37,107 bases of DNA. It comes from Kiloniellales bacterium. GTDB lineage: Bacteria; Pseudomonadota; Alphaproteobacteria; Kiloniellales; JAKSBE01. The notes under the pieces are model-generated. The model made no database searches, had not been told where the DNA came from, and saw only the letters and a program-made list of their open reading frames with translations. A program made the translations under genes and the position numbers. Positions 10,481-19,990 of the stretch are shown here, piece by piece (positions within the stretch are counted from its first letter, which is position 1; every line of letters begins with the position of its first letter). The stretch lies in the NCBI GenBank assembly GCA_022361275.1, contig JAKSBE010000559.1, positions 1 through 37,107 of the forward strand, written 5' to 3'.

Positions 10481-11263
10481 ATGTCCGAGAGATCGCGCGT
10501 CACCCCCCTCCCGACCTCCCCCCATCAAGGGGGGAGGGGCGCAGCGGCCGCGCACGGCCAAGCCCCCTCCCCCTCGATGGGGGAGGGCCGGGGTGGGGGT
10601 CGAACACCGGCCTCGGACAAGAGCACCAGCGGCAAGCCCGCGCCCTTCGATTACCTGCGCGACCCGGAGGAGATCACGCGCCGCTCCTTCGCCATCGTCG
10701 AGGCCGAGGCGGACCTGACGCGCCTGCCCGAGCCCCTGCGGCCGCTGGCGCGGCGCCTGGTCCATGCCTGCGGCATGCCGGACATTCTGGAGGACCTGGC
10801 CTGGGGCGGGCCGGTCGCGGAGGTGGGCCGCAAGGCGCTCGAAGATGGGGCGCCGGTCCTGGCGGACTGCCGCATGGTCGCCGAGGGCGTGACCCGGGCG
10901 CGCCTGCGCCGGGACAACGCGGTGCTCTGCACCCTGGGCGACCCGCGGGTGCCGGCCCTGGCTCTGGAGCGGGGCACGACCCGCTCGGCCGCCGCGGTCG
11001 AGCTCTGGGACGACCATCTGACCGGCGCGGTCGTGGCCATCGGCAACGCGCCGACCGCGCTCTTCAGCCTGCTCGAGCGGCTGCAAGAGGGCGCGCCCAG
11101 GCCGGCGGTCATTCTCGGCTTTCCGGTCGGCTTCGTCGGCGCCGCCGAGTCCAAGGAGGCTCTGGCGCAGGCGGCCCTGGACCTGCCTTTCCTGACCCTG
11201 CGCGGTCGGCGCGGCGGCTCGGCCCTGGCGGCGGCGGGGGTCAACGCCCTCGCCGCGGGGTGA
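10481..11263 (+). CDS. cobH: Precorrin-8X methylmutase (N-terminal ~50 aa mostly repeat-derived; true start uncertain, ATG at 10577 also in frame)
   Basis: FDYLRDPEEITRRSFAIVEAEADL, RRLVHACGMPDILEDLAW, AIGNAPTALFSLLE, PVGFVGAAESKEAL. Confidence 0.94.
   Translation: MSERSRVTPLPTSPHQGGRGAAAAHGQAPSPSMGEGRGGGRTPASDKSTSGKPAPFDYLRDPEEITRRSFAIVEAEADLTRLPEPLRPLARRLVHACGMPDILEDLAWGGPVAEVGRKALEDGAPVLADCRMVAEGVTRARLRRDNAVLCTLGDPRVPALALERGTTRSAAAVELWDDHLTGAVVAIGNAPTALFSLLERLQEGAPRPAVILGFPVGFVGAAESKEALAQAALDLPFLTLRGRRGGSALAAAGVNALAAG
10504..10600. repeat. Paired inverted G/C-rich palindromic repeat (R1 family) overlapping the cobH 5' end
   Basis: cccccctcccgacctccccccatcaaggggggagggg ... ccccctccccctcgatgggggagggccggggtgggggt. 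Confidence 0.8.
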
Positions 11264-11273
11264 GGGCGCGCCC

Positions 11274-12479
11274 GTGACCCCCTGGCTGTCCATCGTCGGG
11301 ATCGGTGAAGACGGGCTCGACGGCCTCTCCGCCGCCGCCCGGGCCCTGGTCGAGGGGGCTGAGGTCCTGGTCGGCGGCGAGCGCCACCTGGCCATGGTGC
11401 CGGAGGACGGCCGCCGGCGGATCGTCTGGCCGAAGCCGCTGCGCGCCGCCTTCGACGAGATCGCGGCTCACAAGCCGCGGCGGGTCTGCGTCCTGGCGAC
11501 CGGCGACCCGCTCTGCTTCGGCGTCGGCCGCATGCTGCTGCAGCGCTTCCCCATCGAGGAGGTCGCGATCCTGCCGTCGCCTTCGGCCTTCAGCCTGGCC
11601 TGCGCGCGCCTGGGCTGGAGCCTGCCGGACGTCGAGACCCTGACCGTCCACGGCCGCCCGGTCGCGGCGCTGCAGTCCTTCATCCAGCCCGGCGCGCGTC
11701 TGCTGATCCTCAGCGCCGGGTCCGAGAGCCCGGCCGCCGTCGCCGCCCTGCTGCGCGAACGCCGCTACGGCCGCAGCGAGGTGACGGTGCTGGAGCACCT
11801 CGGCGGCGCCAAGGAGAGCCTGCGGTCTTCGACCGCCGAGGACTGGCCCGATGACCCGGTCGCCGAGTTGAACAGCATCGCCGTGGACTGCCGCGCCGAG
11901 CCGGGCACGCCGCTGCTGCCGCGCACGCCCGGGCTGCCGGACGCGGCCTTCCGCCACGACGGCCAGCTGACCAAGCGCGAGGTCCGCGCCGCGACCCTGG
12001 CCGCGCTGGCACCGGTCCAGGGCCAGCGGCTCTGGGACGTCGGCGCCGGCTGCGGCTCGATCGCCGTCGAATGGCTGCGCGCGGCGCCGCGGGCCGAGGC
12101 CGTCGCCCTGGAACGGCGCTCGGACCGCATGGCCCTGATCGCAGAGAACGCCCAGGCCCTGGGCGTGCCGCGGCTCGCGGTCGTCGCGGGCGAGGCGCCG
12201 GCGGCCCTGGCCGAGCTCGAACCGCCGGACGCGGTCTTCATCGGCGGCGGCGCCACGGTCCCGGGCGTCTTCGAGGCCTGCTGGGCGGCGCTGCGCCCCG
12301 GCGGCCGCCTGGTCGCCAACGTCGTCACCCTGGAGGGCGAGGCGGCGCTGCTGCGCTGGCGCCAGGAGATCGGCGGCGCGCTGACCCGGATCGCGGTGTC
12401 GCGGGCCGAGCCGGTCGGCGGCTTCCTCGGCTGGCGGCCCCTGATGCCGGTCACCCAGTTCGCGGCGGCGAAGTCATGA
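11274..12479 (+). CDS. cobL: Precorrin-6Y C5,15-methyltransferase (decarboxylating), CbiE-CbiT fusion
   Basis: WLSIVGIGEDGLDGLSAAARAL, LATGDPLCFGVG; C-terminal CbiT domain LTKREVRAATLAALAPVQGQRLWDVGAGCGSIAVEW. Confidence 0.95.
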   Translation: MTPWLSIVGIGEDGLDGLSAAARALVEGAEVLVGGERHLAMVPEDGRRRIVWPKPLRAAFDEIAAHKPRRVCVLATGDPLCFGVGRMLLQRFPIEEVAILPSPSAFSLACARLGWSLPDVETLTVHGRPVAALQSFIQPGARLLILSAGSESPAAVAALLRERRYGRSEVTVLEHLGGAKESLRSSTAEDWPDDPVAELNSIAVDCRAEPGTPLLPRTPGLPDAAFRHDGQLTKREVRAATLAALAPVQGQRLWDVGAGCGSIAVEWLRAAPRAEAVALERRSDRMALIAENAQALGVPRLAVVAGEAPAALAELEPPDAVFIGGGATVPGVFEACWAALRPGGRLVANVVTLEGEAALLRWRQEIGGALTRIAVSRAEPVGGFLGWRPLMPVTQFAAAKS

Positions 12480-13180
12480 CCGGGCGACTCTACGGCCTGG
12501 GCATCGGCCCGGGCGATCCCGAGCTGATCACCCTGAAGGCATTGCGCGTCCTGCGGGGGGCCGCCGTGGTCGCCTATCCGGCGCCGGAGACGGGCGACAG
12601 CCTGGCCCGGCGCATCGCAGCGCCGCACCTGGACGGCCGCCAGGAGGAGATCGCCATCCGCATGCCGATCCACGATGCCGCCTTCCCAAAGGACGACATC
12701 TACGACGGCGCGGCGGAAAACCTGGGCCGGCAGCTGGAGGCCGGCCGCGACGTCGCCGTGCTCTGCGAGGGCGATCCCTTCTTCTACGGCTCCTTCATGT
12801 ACCTCTTCGGCCGCATGGCCGAGCGCTACCCGGTCGAGGTGGTGCCCGGCGTCTCCTCCCTGACCGCCTGCGCGGCGGCCCTCGGCGCGCCCCTGGCGGC
12901 GCGCAACGACGTCCTGACCGTGGTCCCGGCGCCGCTCGACGAGGCGGCGCTGCGGGCGCGCCTGGAGGGGGCGGAGGCGGCGGCGATCATCAAGGTCGGC
13001 CGGCACCTGCCCAAGGTGCGCCGGGTCCTGCGCGCCCTGGGCGTGCTGGAGGGTGCCCGCTACATCGAGCACGCGACCATGGCGAGCCAGCGGGTCCTGC
13101 CGCTGGCCTCGTTGCCGGACGACGCCGCGCCCTACTTCTCGATGATCCTGCTGCACCGCCGCGGGGAGGCCTGGTCGTGA
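12476..13180 (+). CDS. cobI: Precorrin-2 C20-methyltransferase
   Basis: MTGRLYGLGIGPGDPELITLKALRVLRGAAVVAYPAP, LCEGDPFFYGSFMYL, VVPGVSSLTACAAALG; ATGA overlap with cobL. Confidence 0.95.
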   Translation: MTGRLYGLGIGPGDPELITLKALRVLRGAAVVAYPAPETGDSLARRIAAPHLDGRQEEIAIRMPIHDAAFPKDDIYDGAAENLGRQLEAGRDVAVLCEGDPFFYGSFMYLFGRMAERYPVEVVPGVSSLTACAAALGAPLAARNDVLTVVPAPLDEAALRARLEGAEAAAIIKVGRHLPKVRRVLRALGVLEGARYIEHATMASQRVLPLASLPDDAAPYFSMILLHRRGEAWS

Positions 13181-15180
13181 GCGCAACCGTCTTCGTCGCG
13201 CTCACCGCGCAGGGCCTGGCCTTGGCCCGCCGGCTGCAGCCTTGTTTTCCCGGCACCGAGGTCCACGGCCGCCGCGGGCGGGCCGAGGGCGCGGACCTCC
13301 TCTTCGACGACACGGCGGCGGCGCTGCGCGCCCTCTTCGCCGAGGGCCGTCCGATCGTCGGCCTCTGCGCCGCCGGGATCCTGATCCGCGCCCTGGCGCC
13401 CTCGCTCGCCGACAAGCGGGCCGAGCCGCCGGTCATCGCCCTGGCCGAGGACGGCGGCGCGGTGGCGCCATTGCTCGGCGGGCACCACGGCGCCAACGAT
13501 CTGGCCCGGCGGATTGCCGACGCCCTCGGCATCGAAGCCGCGGTCACCACGGCCGGCGACCGTCGCTTCGGCATCGCCCTGGACGCGCCGCCGGCCGGCT
13601 GGGCGCTGGCGAACCCGGAAGACTCCAAGGCCTTCGTGGCGGCCTTGCTCGATGGTGCCCGGGTCCGGCTGCGGGTCGATGATCCGGGCCAGCCGGGAGG
13701 CCGCGCCCTTCAGCGCGAACCACGGCGCCTACGCGCGGCTCAGGACGAGGCTGAGCAGGCACGGGCCAACGAGGAGATGACGTCGTCCTCATCCCGAGCT
13801 TGTCGAGGGGCGAAGCATGACCTGAACTGGCTCTCCGCGTCGGAACTGCCGTTCGACCAGAACGGCGCCCTGGAGATCCGCGTCACCGAAAGGGCCGAGC
13901 CGGGCAGCGCCGAGCGCCTCGTCTATCATCCCGGCACGCTCGCCCTCGGCGTCGGCTGCGAGCGCGGCTGCGCGGCCGAGGAGCTGATCGCGCTCGTGCG
14001 GGATCGCCTGAAAGAATCCGGGCTCGCGCCCGCGGCCGTCGCCGCTGTCTTCTCCCTCGACCTCAAGTCGGACGAGGCGGCGGTCCACGCCCTGGCCGAA
14101 GACCTCGGTGTGCCGGCCCGCTTCTTCGACGCGGCGGCGCTGGAGGCGCAGACCCCGCGCCTGGCCAGGCCGTCGGAAGCGGTCTTCCGCGAGGTCGGGG
14201 TCCACGGCGTCGCCGAAGGCGCGGCCCTGGCCGCGGTCGGCGAGGCCGGGGCCTTGATCCTGCCCAAGGTCAAGTCGGCGCGGGCGACCTGCGCGCTGGC
14301 GAGGGCGCCGGCGCCTTTGGACCCGGACTCGATCGGCGCCGCCCAGGGCCGCTTGCTGGTGGTCGGCACCGGCCCGGGGGCGGAGGCCTGGCGCACGCCC
14401 GAGGCCGGGGCCGCGGTATCGGCGGCGAGCGATCTCGTCGGCTACCGGCTCTACCTGGACCTGCTCGGGCCTGCGGTGGCGGGCAAGACCCGCCACGACT
14501 TCGACCTGGGGCAGGAGGAGGCGCGGGTCCGCCATGCCCTGGCCCTGGCCGCCGAAGGCCGGACGGTGGCCCTGGTCTCCTCGGGCGACCCCGGGATCTA
14601 TGCCATGGCGAGCCTGGTCTTCGAGGTCCTGGAGACCTGCGAGCGGCCGGACTGGCGGCGGGTCCGGATCGAGGTCTCGCCGGGCCTCTCGGCACTCCAG
14701 GCCGCGGCGGCGCGGATCGGCGCACCCCTGGGACACGACTTCTGCACGGTCTCGCTCTCCGACCTCATGACCCCCTGGCCGGCCATCGAGAAGCGGCTGA
14801 CGGCCGCGGCCGAGGGCGACTTCGTGGTCGCGCTCTACAACCCGGTCTCGAAGCGCCGGCAACGGCAGCTGGAACGGGCAAGGGACATCCTGCTGAAGCA
14901 TCGCCCGGCCGAGACGCCGGTGGTGCTGGCGCGGCGCCTCGGCCGCCCCGGCGAAACGGTGACCGTCGTGGATCTGGCAGCCCTGACACCGGCGCAGGTC
15001 GACATGCTGACCCTGGTGCTGGTCGGCTCCTCGGCGACCCGGCGTGTGCCGCGCCGCGACGGCGGACTCTGGGTCTACACGCCGCGCGGCTACGGCGCGG
15101 GCGGGGGGCTCGCCCTTCAGCGCGAAGCGCCGCGCGTAGGCGCGGCTCAGGACGCGGCCAAGGACGCGGCCTCATGCTGA
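13177..15180 (+). CDS. cobJ: Fused CbiG (cobalt-precorrin-5A hydrolase-like) and CobJ/CbiH precorrin-3B C17-methyltransferase
   Basis: GTG start; N-term VGLCAAGILIRALAP, LLGGHHGANDLARRIADALG (CbiG), GVGCERGC (CbiG/CobE C-domain), then CobJ: VGTGPGAEAW, SSGDPGIYAMASLVFE, VVALYNPVSKRRQRQL. Confidence 0.93.
   Translation: MSATVFVALTAQGLALARRLQPCFPGTEVHGRRGRAEGADLLFDDTAAALRALFAEGRPIVGLCAAGILIRALAPSLADKRAEPPVIALAEDGGAVAPLLGGHHGANDLARRIADALGIEAAVTTAGDRRFGIALDAPPAGWALANPEDSKAFVAALLDGARVRLRVDDPGQPGGRALQREPRRLRAAQDEAEQARANEEMTSSSSRACRGAKHDLNWLSASELPFDQNGALEIRVTERAEPGSAERLVYHPGTLALGVGCERGCAAEELIALVRDRLKESGLAPAAVAAVFSLDLKSDEAAVHALAEDLGVPARFFDAAALEAQTPRLARPSEAVFREVGVHGVAEGAALAAVGEAGALILPKVKSARATCALARAPAPLDPDSIGAAQGRLLVVGTGPGAEAWRTPEAGAAVSAASDLVGYRLYLDLLGPAVAGKTRHDFDLGQEEARVRHALALAAEGRTVALVSSGDPGIYAMASLVFEVLETCERPDWRRVRIEVSPGLSALQAAAARIGAPLGHDFCTVSLSDLMTPWPAIEKRLTAAAEGDFVVALYNPVSKRRQRQLERARDILLKHRPAETPVVLARRLGRPGETVTVVDLAALTPAQVDMLTLVLVGSSATRRVPRRDGGLWVYTPRGYGAGGGLALQREAPRVGAAQDAAKDAASC
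13701..13821 (+). repeat. R3 + R2 composite repeat inside the cbiG-cobJ coding sequence
   Basis: cgcccttcagcgcgaaccacggcgcctacgcgcggctcaggacgag ... cctcatcccgagcttgtcgaggggcgaagcatgac; matches 15105-15198. Confidence 0.82.
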
Positions 15181-15198
15181 GCCTGTCGAAGCATGAGG
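15105..15198 (+). repeat. R3 + R2 composite repeat at the 3' end of cbiG-cobJ
   Basis: ggggctcgcccttcagcgcgaagcgccgcgcgtaggcgcggctcaggacg ... cctcatgctgagcctgtcgaagcatgagg. Confidence 0.85.
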
Positions 15199-15223
15199 CT
15201 GTCGAAGCAGCGGTCCCGCCGCC

Positions 15224-15988
15224 ATGACCGTGCACTTCATCGGCGCCGGACCGGGCGCGCCCGACCTGCTGACCCTGCGCGGCAAGCGCCTGATCGAAGC
15301 GGCCGACCTCGTCCTTTACGCCGGCTCCCTGGTGCCGGTCGAGATCCTCGGCTTCGCCAAGCCCGGCGCGCGGGTGGTCGACTCGGCACCGCTCACCCTG
15401 GAGGAGATCCTCGCCGAAATGCAGGACGCCTATCGCGCCGGGCAGATCATCGCCCGGGTGCATTCCGGCGACCCCTCGCTCTACGGCGCCATTGCCGAGC
15501 AGATCCGGCGCCTGGAGGCGCTGGGCATCCCCTACGACATCACCCCGGGCGTGCCGGCCTATGCCGCGGCGGCGGCGGCCCTGGGCAAGGAGCTTACCCT
15601 GCCCGGCGTCAGCCAGACCGTGATCCTGACCCGCACCGCGATGAAGGCCTCGGCCATGCCGGAAGGCGAGGAACTGGCGCGCCTCGGCCGCAGCGGCGCG
15701 ACCCTGGCAATCCACCTCTCGGTCCGCAACCTGCGCCAGGTCGTCGAGGACCTGACGCCGCACTACGGCGCCGACTGTCCGGTCGCCGTGGTCTACCGCG
15801 CTTCCTGGCCCGACCAGCAGGTGATCCTCGGCAGCCTCGCCGAGATCCGCGCCAAGGTCCGAGCCGCCAAGATCACCCGCACCGCCCTGATCCTGGTCGG
15901 CCGGGTGCTGGACGAGCAGCGCTTCGCCGACTCCAAGCTCTACGACCCCGAGCACGTCCACGTCTGCCGCCACGGCCGCCGGTCCTGA
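15224..15988 (+). CDS. cobM: Precorrin-4 C11-methyltransferase
   Basis: [76 protein letters not shown]. Confidence 0.97.
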   Translation: MTVHFIGAGPGAPDLLTLRGKRLIEAADLVLYAGSLVPVEILGFAKPGARVVDSAPLTLEEILAEMQDAYRAGQIIARVHSGDPSLYGAIAEQIRRLEALGIPYDITPGVPAYAAAAAALGKELTLPGVSQTVILTRTAMKASAMPEGEELARLGRSGATLAIHLSVRNLRQVVEDLTPHYGADCPVAVVYRASWPDQQVILGSLAEIRAKVRAAKITRTALILVGRVLDEQRFADSKLYDPEHVHVCRHGRRS

Positions 15989-16249
15989 CGCGCCTTTGTC
16001 ATGAAAAAGCGAAGCGAGCCGCGCGCCGCATTGCTCGGCGCTCCCGTTCTGTCCCGATGACGGGCCGAGAGGCACAACCGCCGCCTGTCGCGCTCCCTTC
16101 ACTCTCGTGTAACCCGCCTGGAAAGAAAGCTTCATCTTCGGGCAGGGTTAACGTCATGGGTCCTTCCTAGTCTGCAGCGGAACCCCCGGCGCTACGGGGA
16201 ACACCAATCCAAAAAGAGCTGCAACAGATATTCCCAGGAGGGATCACCG

Positions 16250-17782
16250 ATGTCGTCACCCGAAGACTCCGCCGGCGCGCCGGCGGCGATGGATTCACTC
16301 AGCGAAGCGGGCCTCTCCAGACGCTCGATTCTCAAGGGCGGTGCCGTCGTGGCCGCCGGCCTCTCCGCGCCGGCGGTCGCCTTTCAGGCCTTCCTGGCCA
16401 AGCCGGCGGATGCCCGCGGCCGGCGGGTCAGCCCCGACTACGGCGAGCTGGTCGAGGTCCTCGACCCCAACACCGGTCTGCCACTGCTGAAGCTGCCGCG
16501 CGGCTTCGAATACGTGTCGTTCGGGATCACCGGAGACACCATGGCCGACGGCAGCCCGACCCCTGGGCTTCACGACGGGATGGCCGTGGTGCGGGAGATC
16601 GGCCGCCGCCGGGTGGTCCTGGTGCGCAACCATGAGCAGTCGGGCGGCACCCCCTTCGGCATCGCAGACACGCCGACCTTTGCCAACGACGCCAGCGGCG
16701 GCACCACGAATCTGATCTTCGACCGCCGTCGCGGCAAGCTGACCGAGGACTGGGCCAGCCTGACCGGCACGATCCGCAACTGCGCGGGGGGCCCCAATCC
16801 GCTCAGGCGCTCCTGGATCACGTGCGAGGAAACCACCACGCCCGGCCACGGCTACATCTTCGAGGTGCCTGCCAGCGGCGCGGCCTCGGCCGAGCCGATC
16901 CGCGACGCCGGCCGTTTCTCCCACGAAGCGGTGGCCGTCGATCCCGACACCGGCGAGGTCTACGAGACGGAGGATTCGGGTATCGCCGGCTTCTACCGCT
17001 TCATCCCGAATCGTCGTTCCGACCTGGAGCGTGGCGGGCGTCTGCAGATGCTCAGGATCAAGGGCTCCGACGGTCCGGTCAACCTGAACGGCGGCAATGC
17101 CGGCCGGAACCAGCTTGCGCAGGACTTTGGCTTGCCGGAGGGCGGGCCGATCGAGATCGGCCAGAGCTTCGACGGCGAGTGGGTCGACATCGCCAATCCC
17201 GATCCGGCGCAGGGCCAAGACCCCGTGGTGGCTCAGGGCCTGGCTCTGGGCGGTGCCTTCTTCACCCGCGGCGAAGGCGCCTGGTACAGCCGCGGCTCGG
17301 TCTTCTTCACCTCCACCGACGGCGGCGAGGCGCGCCAGGGCCAAGTCTGGGAGTACGACATCAGGAAGAAACGGCTGACCCTGATCTTCGAATCCGTCGA
17401 CGCCTTCGCGCTCAACAACCCGGACAACATCACCGTGGCCCGGAGCGGCGGCCTTCTGCTCTGCGAAGACGGCGGCGGAATCCGAGACAGCCAGGGCAAC
17501 ATCATCCGCGGCGAGCAGCTGGTCGGCCTGTCGACGGACGGCGATCTCTTCCCCTTCGCGGAGAACAACATCATCATCCCGGACGACCGGACGATCGGCG
17601 GGCTGACGGGCGATCAGCGCCGCCGGGAATGGGCGGGGGCCACCTTCACCCGCGACGGTGACTGGCTCTTCGTCAACATCCAGACCCCGGGCATCACCTT
17701 CGCGATCACCGGCCCCTGGGACCGGGGCCCGCTCGGACGCCGCGGCTCCGGGCGGTTCTTCGACGATGACGACGACGATTGA
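16250..17782 (+). CDS. PhoX/DUF839-family secreted protein (putative Ca-dependent phosphatase), Tat signal
   Basis: SRRSILKGGAVVAAGLSAPAVAF Tat-type signal; RNHEQSGG, NCAGGPNPLRRSWITCEETT, HEAVAVDPDTGEVYETEDSGIAGFYRF; C-terminal FFDDDDDD. Confidence 0.88.
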   Translation: MSSPEDSAGAPAAMDSLSEAGLSRRSILKGGAVVAAGLSAPAVAFQAFLAKPADARGRRVSPDYGELVEVLDPNTGLPLLKLPRGFEYVSFGITGDTMADGSPTPGLHDGMAVVREIGRRRVVLVRNHEQSGGTPFGIADTPTFANDASGGTTNLIFDRRRGKLTEDWASLTGTIRNCAGGPNPLRRSWITCEETTTPGHGYIFEVPASGAASAEPIRDAGRFSHEAVAVDPDTGEVYETEDSGIAGFYRFIPNRRSDLERGGRLQMLRIKGSDGPVNLNGGNAGRNQLAQDFGLPEGGPIEIGQSFDGEWVDIANPDPAQGQDPVVAQGLALGGAFFTRGEGAWYSRGSVFFTSTDGGEARQGQVWEYDIRKKRLTLIFESVDAFALNNPDNITVARSGGLLLCEDGGGIRDSQGNIIRGEQLVGLSTDGDLFPFAENNIIIPDDRTIGGLTGDQRRREWAGATFTRDGDWLFVNIQTPGITFAITGPWDRGPLGRRGSGRFFDDDDDD

Positions 17783-17815
17783 GAAAGCTGGCGACCTCGC
17801 TTGACCGGGCGTGTC

Positions 17816-17845
17816 TTCGGGGGGCTGCACCCGCGGTCCCCCGAA
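17816..17845 (+). terminator. Candidate stem-loop terminator downstream of the PhoX-like gene
   Basis: ttcggggg / cccccgaa inverted repeat, weak T tract. Confidence 0.4.
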
Positions 17846-17895
17846 CGTCTTTGGACCTTCCCTGACCCGAAGACTCCTCATCGGATGGTCCGGGG

Positions 17896-17916
17896 CCGCT
17901 TTCTTTCAATAGTTTA
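17896..17916. repeat. 21-bp repeat ccgctttctttcaatagttta (copy 1)
   Basis: Identical to 31767-31787. Confidence 0.75.
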
Positions 17917-17943
17917 AAGTACGACGAGGGCGGGCGGAGCGCG

Positions 17944-18708
17944 TCATAACCGGACCGTCGCCAACTGCCGCAGCAGCCAGTCCGCGGCCGCCGCCGAATC
18001 GGGGACCCGCGGGCCCTCAGGCAGCGCGGGACGGTCCAGCATGACCACCGGCAGCCCGAGTTGCCGCGCCGCGGCGATCTTGGCGTAGGTCATGGCGCCG
18101 CCGCTGTTCTTGCTGATCAGCGCCTCGATACGGTGCCGGCGCAGCAGTTCCGCTTCCTCCTCGACGGTGAAGGGCGCGCGCCCCGGCGTGACCTCGTAGG
18201 CGGGCAGGGGCAGGGGCGCCTCCGGCGGGTCGATCAGGCGGATCAGGAACCAATGTCCGGTCAGCGCCCGGAAGGCGGAGATTCCCTGGCGGCCGGAGCT
18301 GACGAAGATCCGGCGTCCCAGATCCGGCAGCCGTCGTGCCGCTTCTTCCGGGTCGCGGACCCGGAGCCAGCGGTCGCCCGGCTCTTCGTCCCAGGGCGGT
18401 CGCAAAAGCAGCAGGCGCGGCACTTTGGCCGCGGCCGCCGCCGCCGCGGCGTTGGCTGAGATCCGCTCGGCGTAGGGATGGGTGGCGTCGACCAGGCAGG
18501 CGACGGCCTCGTCCCGCAGGTAGGCCTCCAGCCCGGCCGCGCCGCCGAAGCCGCCGCGCCGCAGCCGGCCCGGCGGCCGCTCCGGATTGCGGGTCACCCC
18601 GGCGAGCGAGGTGACGACCTCCAGCGCCGGCCGCCCGGCCAGGCGCCGCGCCAGGTCGCGCGCCTCGGCGGTGCCGCCGAGGATCAGGACCCGCCGGGGC
18701 TCAGACAT
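17944..18708 (-). CDS. cobK: Precorrin-6A reductase
   Basis: [70 protein letters not shown]. Confidence 0.95.
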   Translation of the reverse strand: MSEPRRVLILGGTAEARDLARRLAGRPALEVVTSLAGVTRNPERPPGRLRRGGFGGAAGLEAYLRDEAVACLVDATHPYAERISANAAAAAAAAKVPRLLLLRPPWDEEPGDRWLRVRDPEEAARRLPDLGRRIFVSSGRQGISAFRALTGHWFLIRLIDPPEAPLPLPAYEVTPGRAPFTVEEEAELLRRHRIEALISKNSGGAMTYAKIAAARQLGLPVVMLDRPALPEGPRVPDSAAAADWLLRQLATVRL

Positions 18709-19786
18709 CGGCCCGTCCGACCAGCCTGCCCTGGCGGTCGATCACCAGGACCTCGACGCCGGTTTCGCCCGCGAGCACGCCGAGCGCCGTGGCGCGGGCC
18801 CGCGCCGCAACGGCGTCGGCGAGCGGCAGTCCCGCGGCCTCGGCCAGGCCCAGGATCTCGCCCGCGGTGTTGGCCCCGCGCGCCCGCGCCACCAGGATCG
18901 CATCGCCGCCCAGTTCGGCCAGCATGTCGCCGAGGAAGTCGAAGTCCACCTGGCTGCGCCCGGAGTGCAGGTCGAGGTGCCCGGCCGCCAGCTTGGCGAG
19001 CTTGGCGAATCCGCCGCCCAGGCTGAGCCGGGGCAGGGGATTCCGGCGCAGGTACTTCAGCAGCCCGCCGGCGAAGTCGCCCATGTCCAGCAGCGCGACC
19101 TCCGGCAGGCCGTAGAGCGCCTGTACCGCGGCCTCGGAGGTCGAGCCGGTGCAGGCGGCGACGTGATCGAGGCCGTTGGCCCGGGCGACGTCGATACCCC
19201 GGTGGATGGAATGGATCCAGGCCGAGCAGGAGAAGGGTACCACGACTCCGGTGGTCCCCAGAATCGAAAGGCCGCCTTCGATGCCGAGCCGCGGGTTCCA
19301 GGTCTTCCTGGCCAGCTCGGCGCCGCCGGGGATCGCGATCTCGATCTCGACGTCGCCGGCCTCGCCGTGTTCGCCGGCGAGCTCGGCCACCACGGCGCGC
19401 ATCATCTCCCGCGGCTTGGGGTTGATGGCCGGCTCCCCGACCGGCACCGGCAGCCCGGGCTTGGTGACGGTCCCGACGCCCGGTCCGGCGCGGAAGGCTA
19501 CGCCGCTGCCCGGCTTCCCCCGGCGCAGGGTCGACAGCACCAGGGCGCCGTGGGTCACGTCCGGATCGTCGCCGGCGTCCTTGACGATCCCGGCCCGGGC
19601 GAAACCCGCGCCCAGCTCTTCGCGGGCGAGCGGAAAGGCGGGCGCCTCGCCGCGCGGCAGGCGGATGGTCACCGGATCGGGAAAGGCGCCGGTCAGGAGC
19701 GCGCAATAGGCCGCCCGCGTCGCCGCTGTGGCGCAGGCCCCGGTCGTCCAGCCGCGTTTCAGAGGTCCTTCGGGTCGTCGAGCCAT
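18701..19786 (-). CDS. cbiD: Cobalt-precorrin-5B C1-methyltransferase
   Basis: [81 protein letters not shown]; overlaps cobK by 8 bp. Confidence 0.96.
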   Translation of the reverse strand: MARRPEGPLKRGWTTGACATAATRAAYCALLTGAFPDPVTIRLPRGEAPAFPLAREELGAGFARAGIVKDAGDDPDVTHGALVLSTLRRGKPGSGVAFRAGPGVGTVTKPGLPVPVGEPAINPKPREMMRAVVAELAGEHGEAGDVEIEIAIPGGAELARKTWNPRLGIEGGLSILGTTGVVVPFSCSAWIHSIHRGIDVARANGLDHVAACTGSTSEAAVQALYGLPEVALLDMGDFAGGLLKYLRRNPLPRLSLGGGFAKLAKLAAGHLDLHSGRSQVDFDFLGDMLAELGGDAILVARARGANTAGEILGLAEAAGLPLADAVAARARATALGVLAGETGVEVLVIDRQGRLVGRADV

Positions 19787-19990
19787 GGCGGCATCCTATC
19801 GACCACCGCCGGCAGATGACAGCCGGTCCTTGTTGCCGGTCGTCGGTCCGACGGGAAAGCCCTGCGGCGCGATGCGCGGCCATCGGGCAAAGGGCTTGAC
19901 GCCGCCTGTCGGATCGGCAGCGCCGCCCGCAGTGCCGGGACGCGACGCAGACCGTGACCAAGGTGAGAAATACGGGCTAGATTGTGGCGT

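Noticed and set aside
16000-16249. Pho box upstream of the PhoX-like gene
   Set aside because: Only a half-site-like tgtcatgaaa is visible; no convincing tandem CTGTCAT repeats.
19787-19990. Possible cobalamin riboswitch between divergent cbiD and cobA
   Set aside because: Checked both strands for the GGGAA/GGTGcgAAtCC and B12-box type signatures by eye and found none; a covariance-model search (Rfam cobalamin) would be decisive. Only 42 nt precede cobW, so a leader there cannot be assessed.
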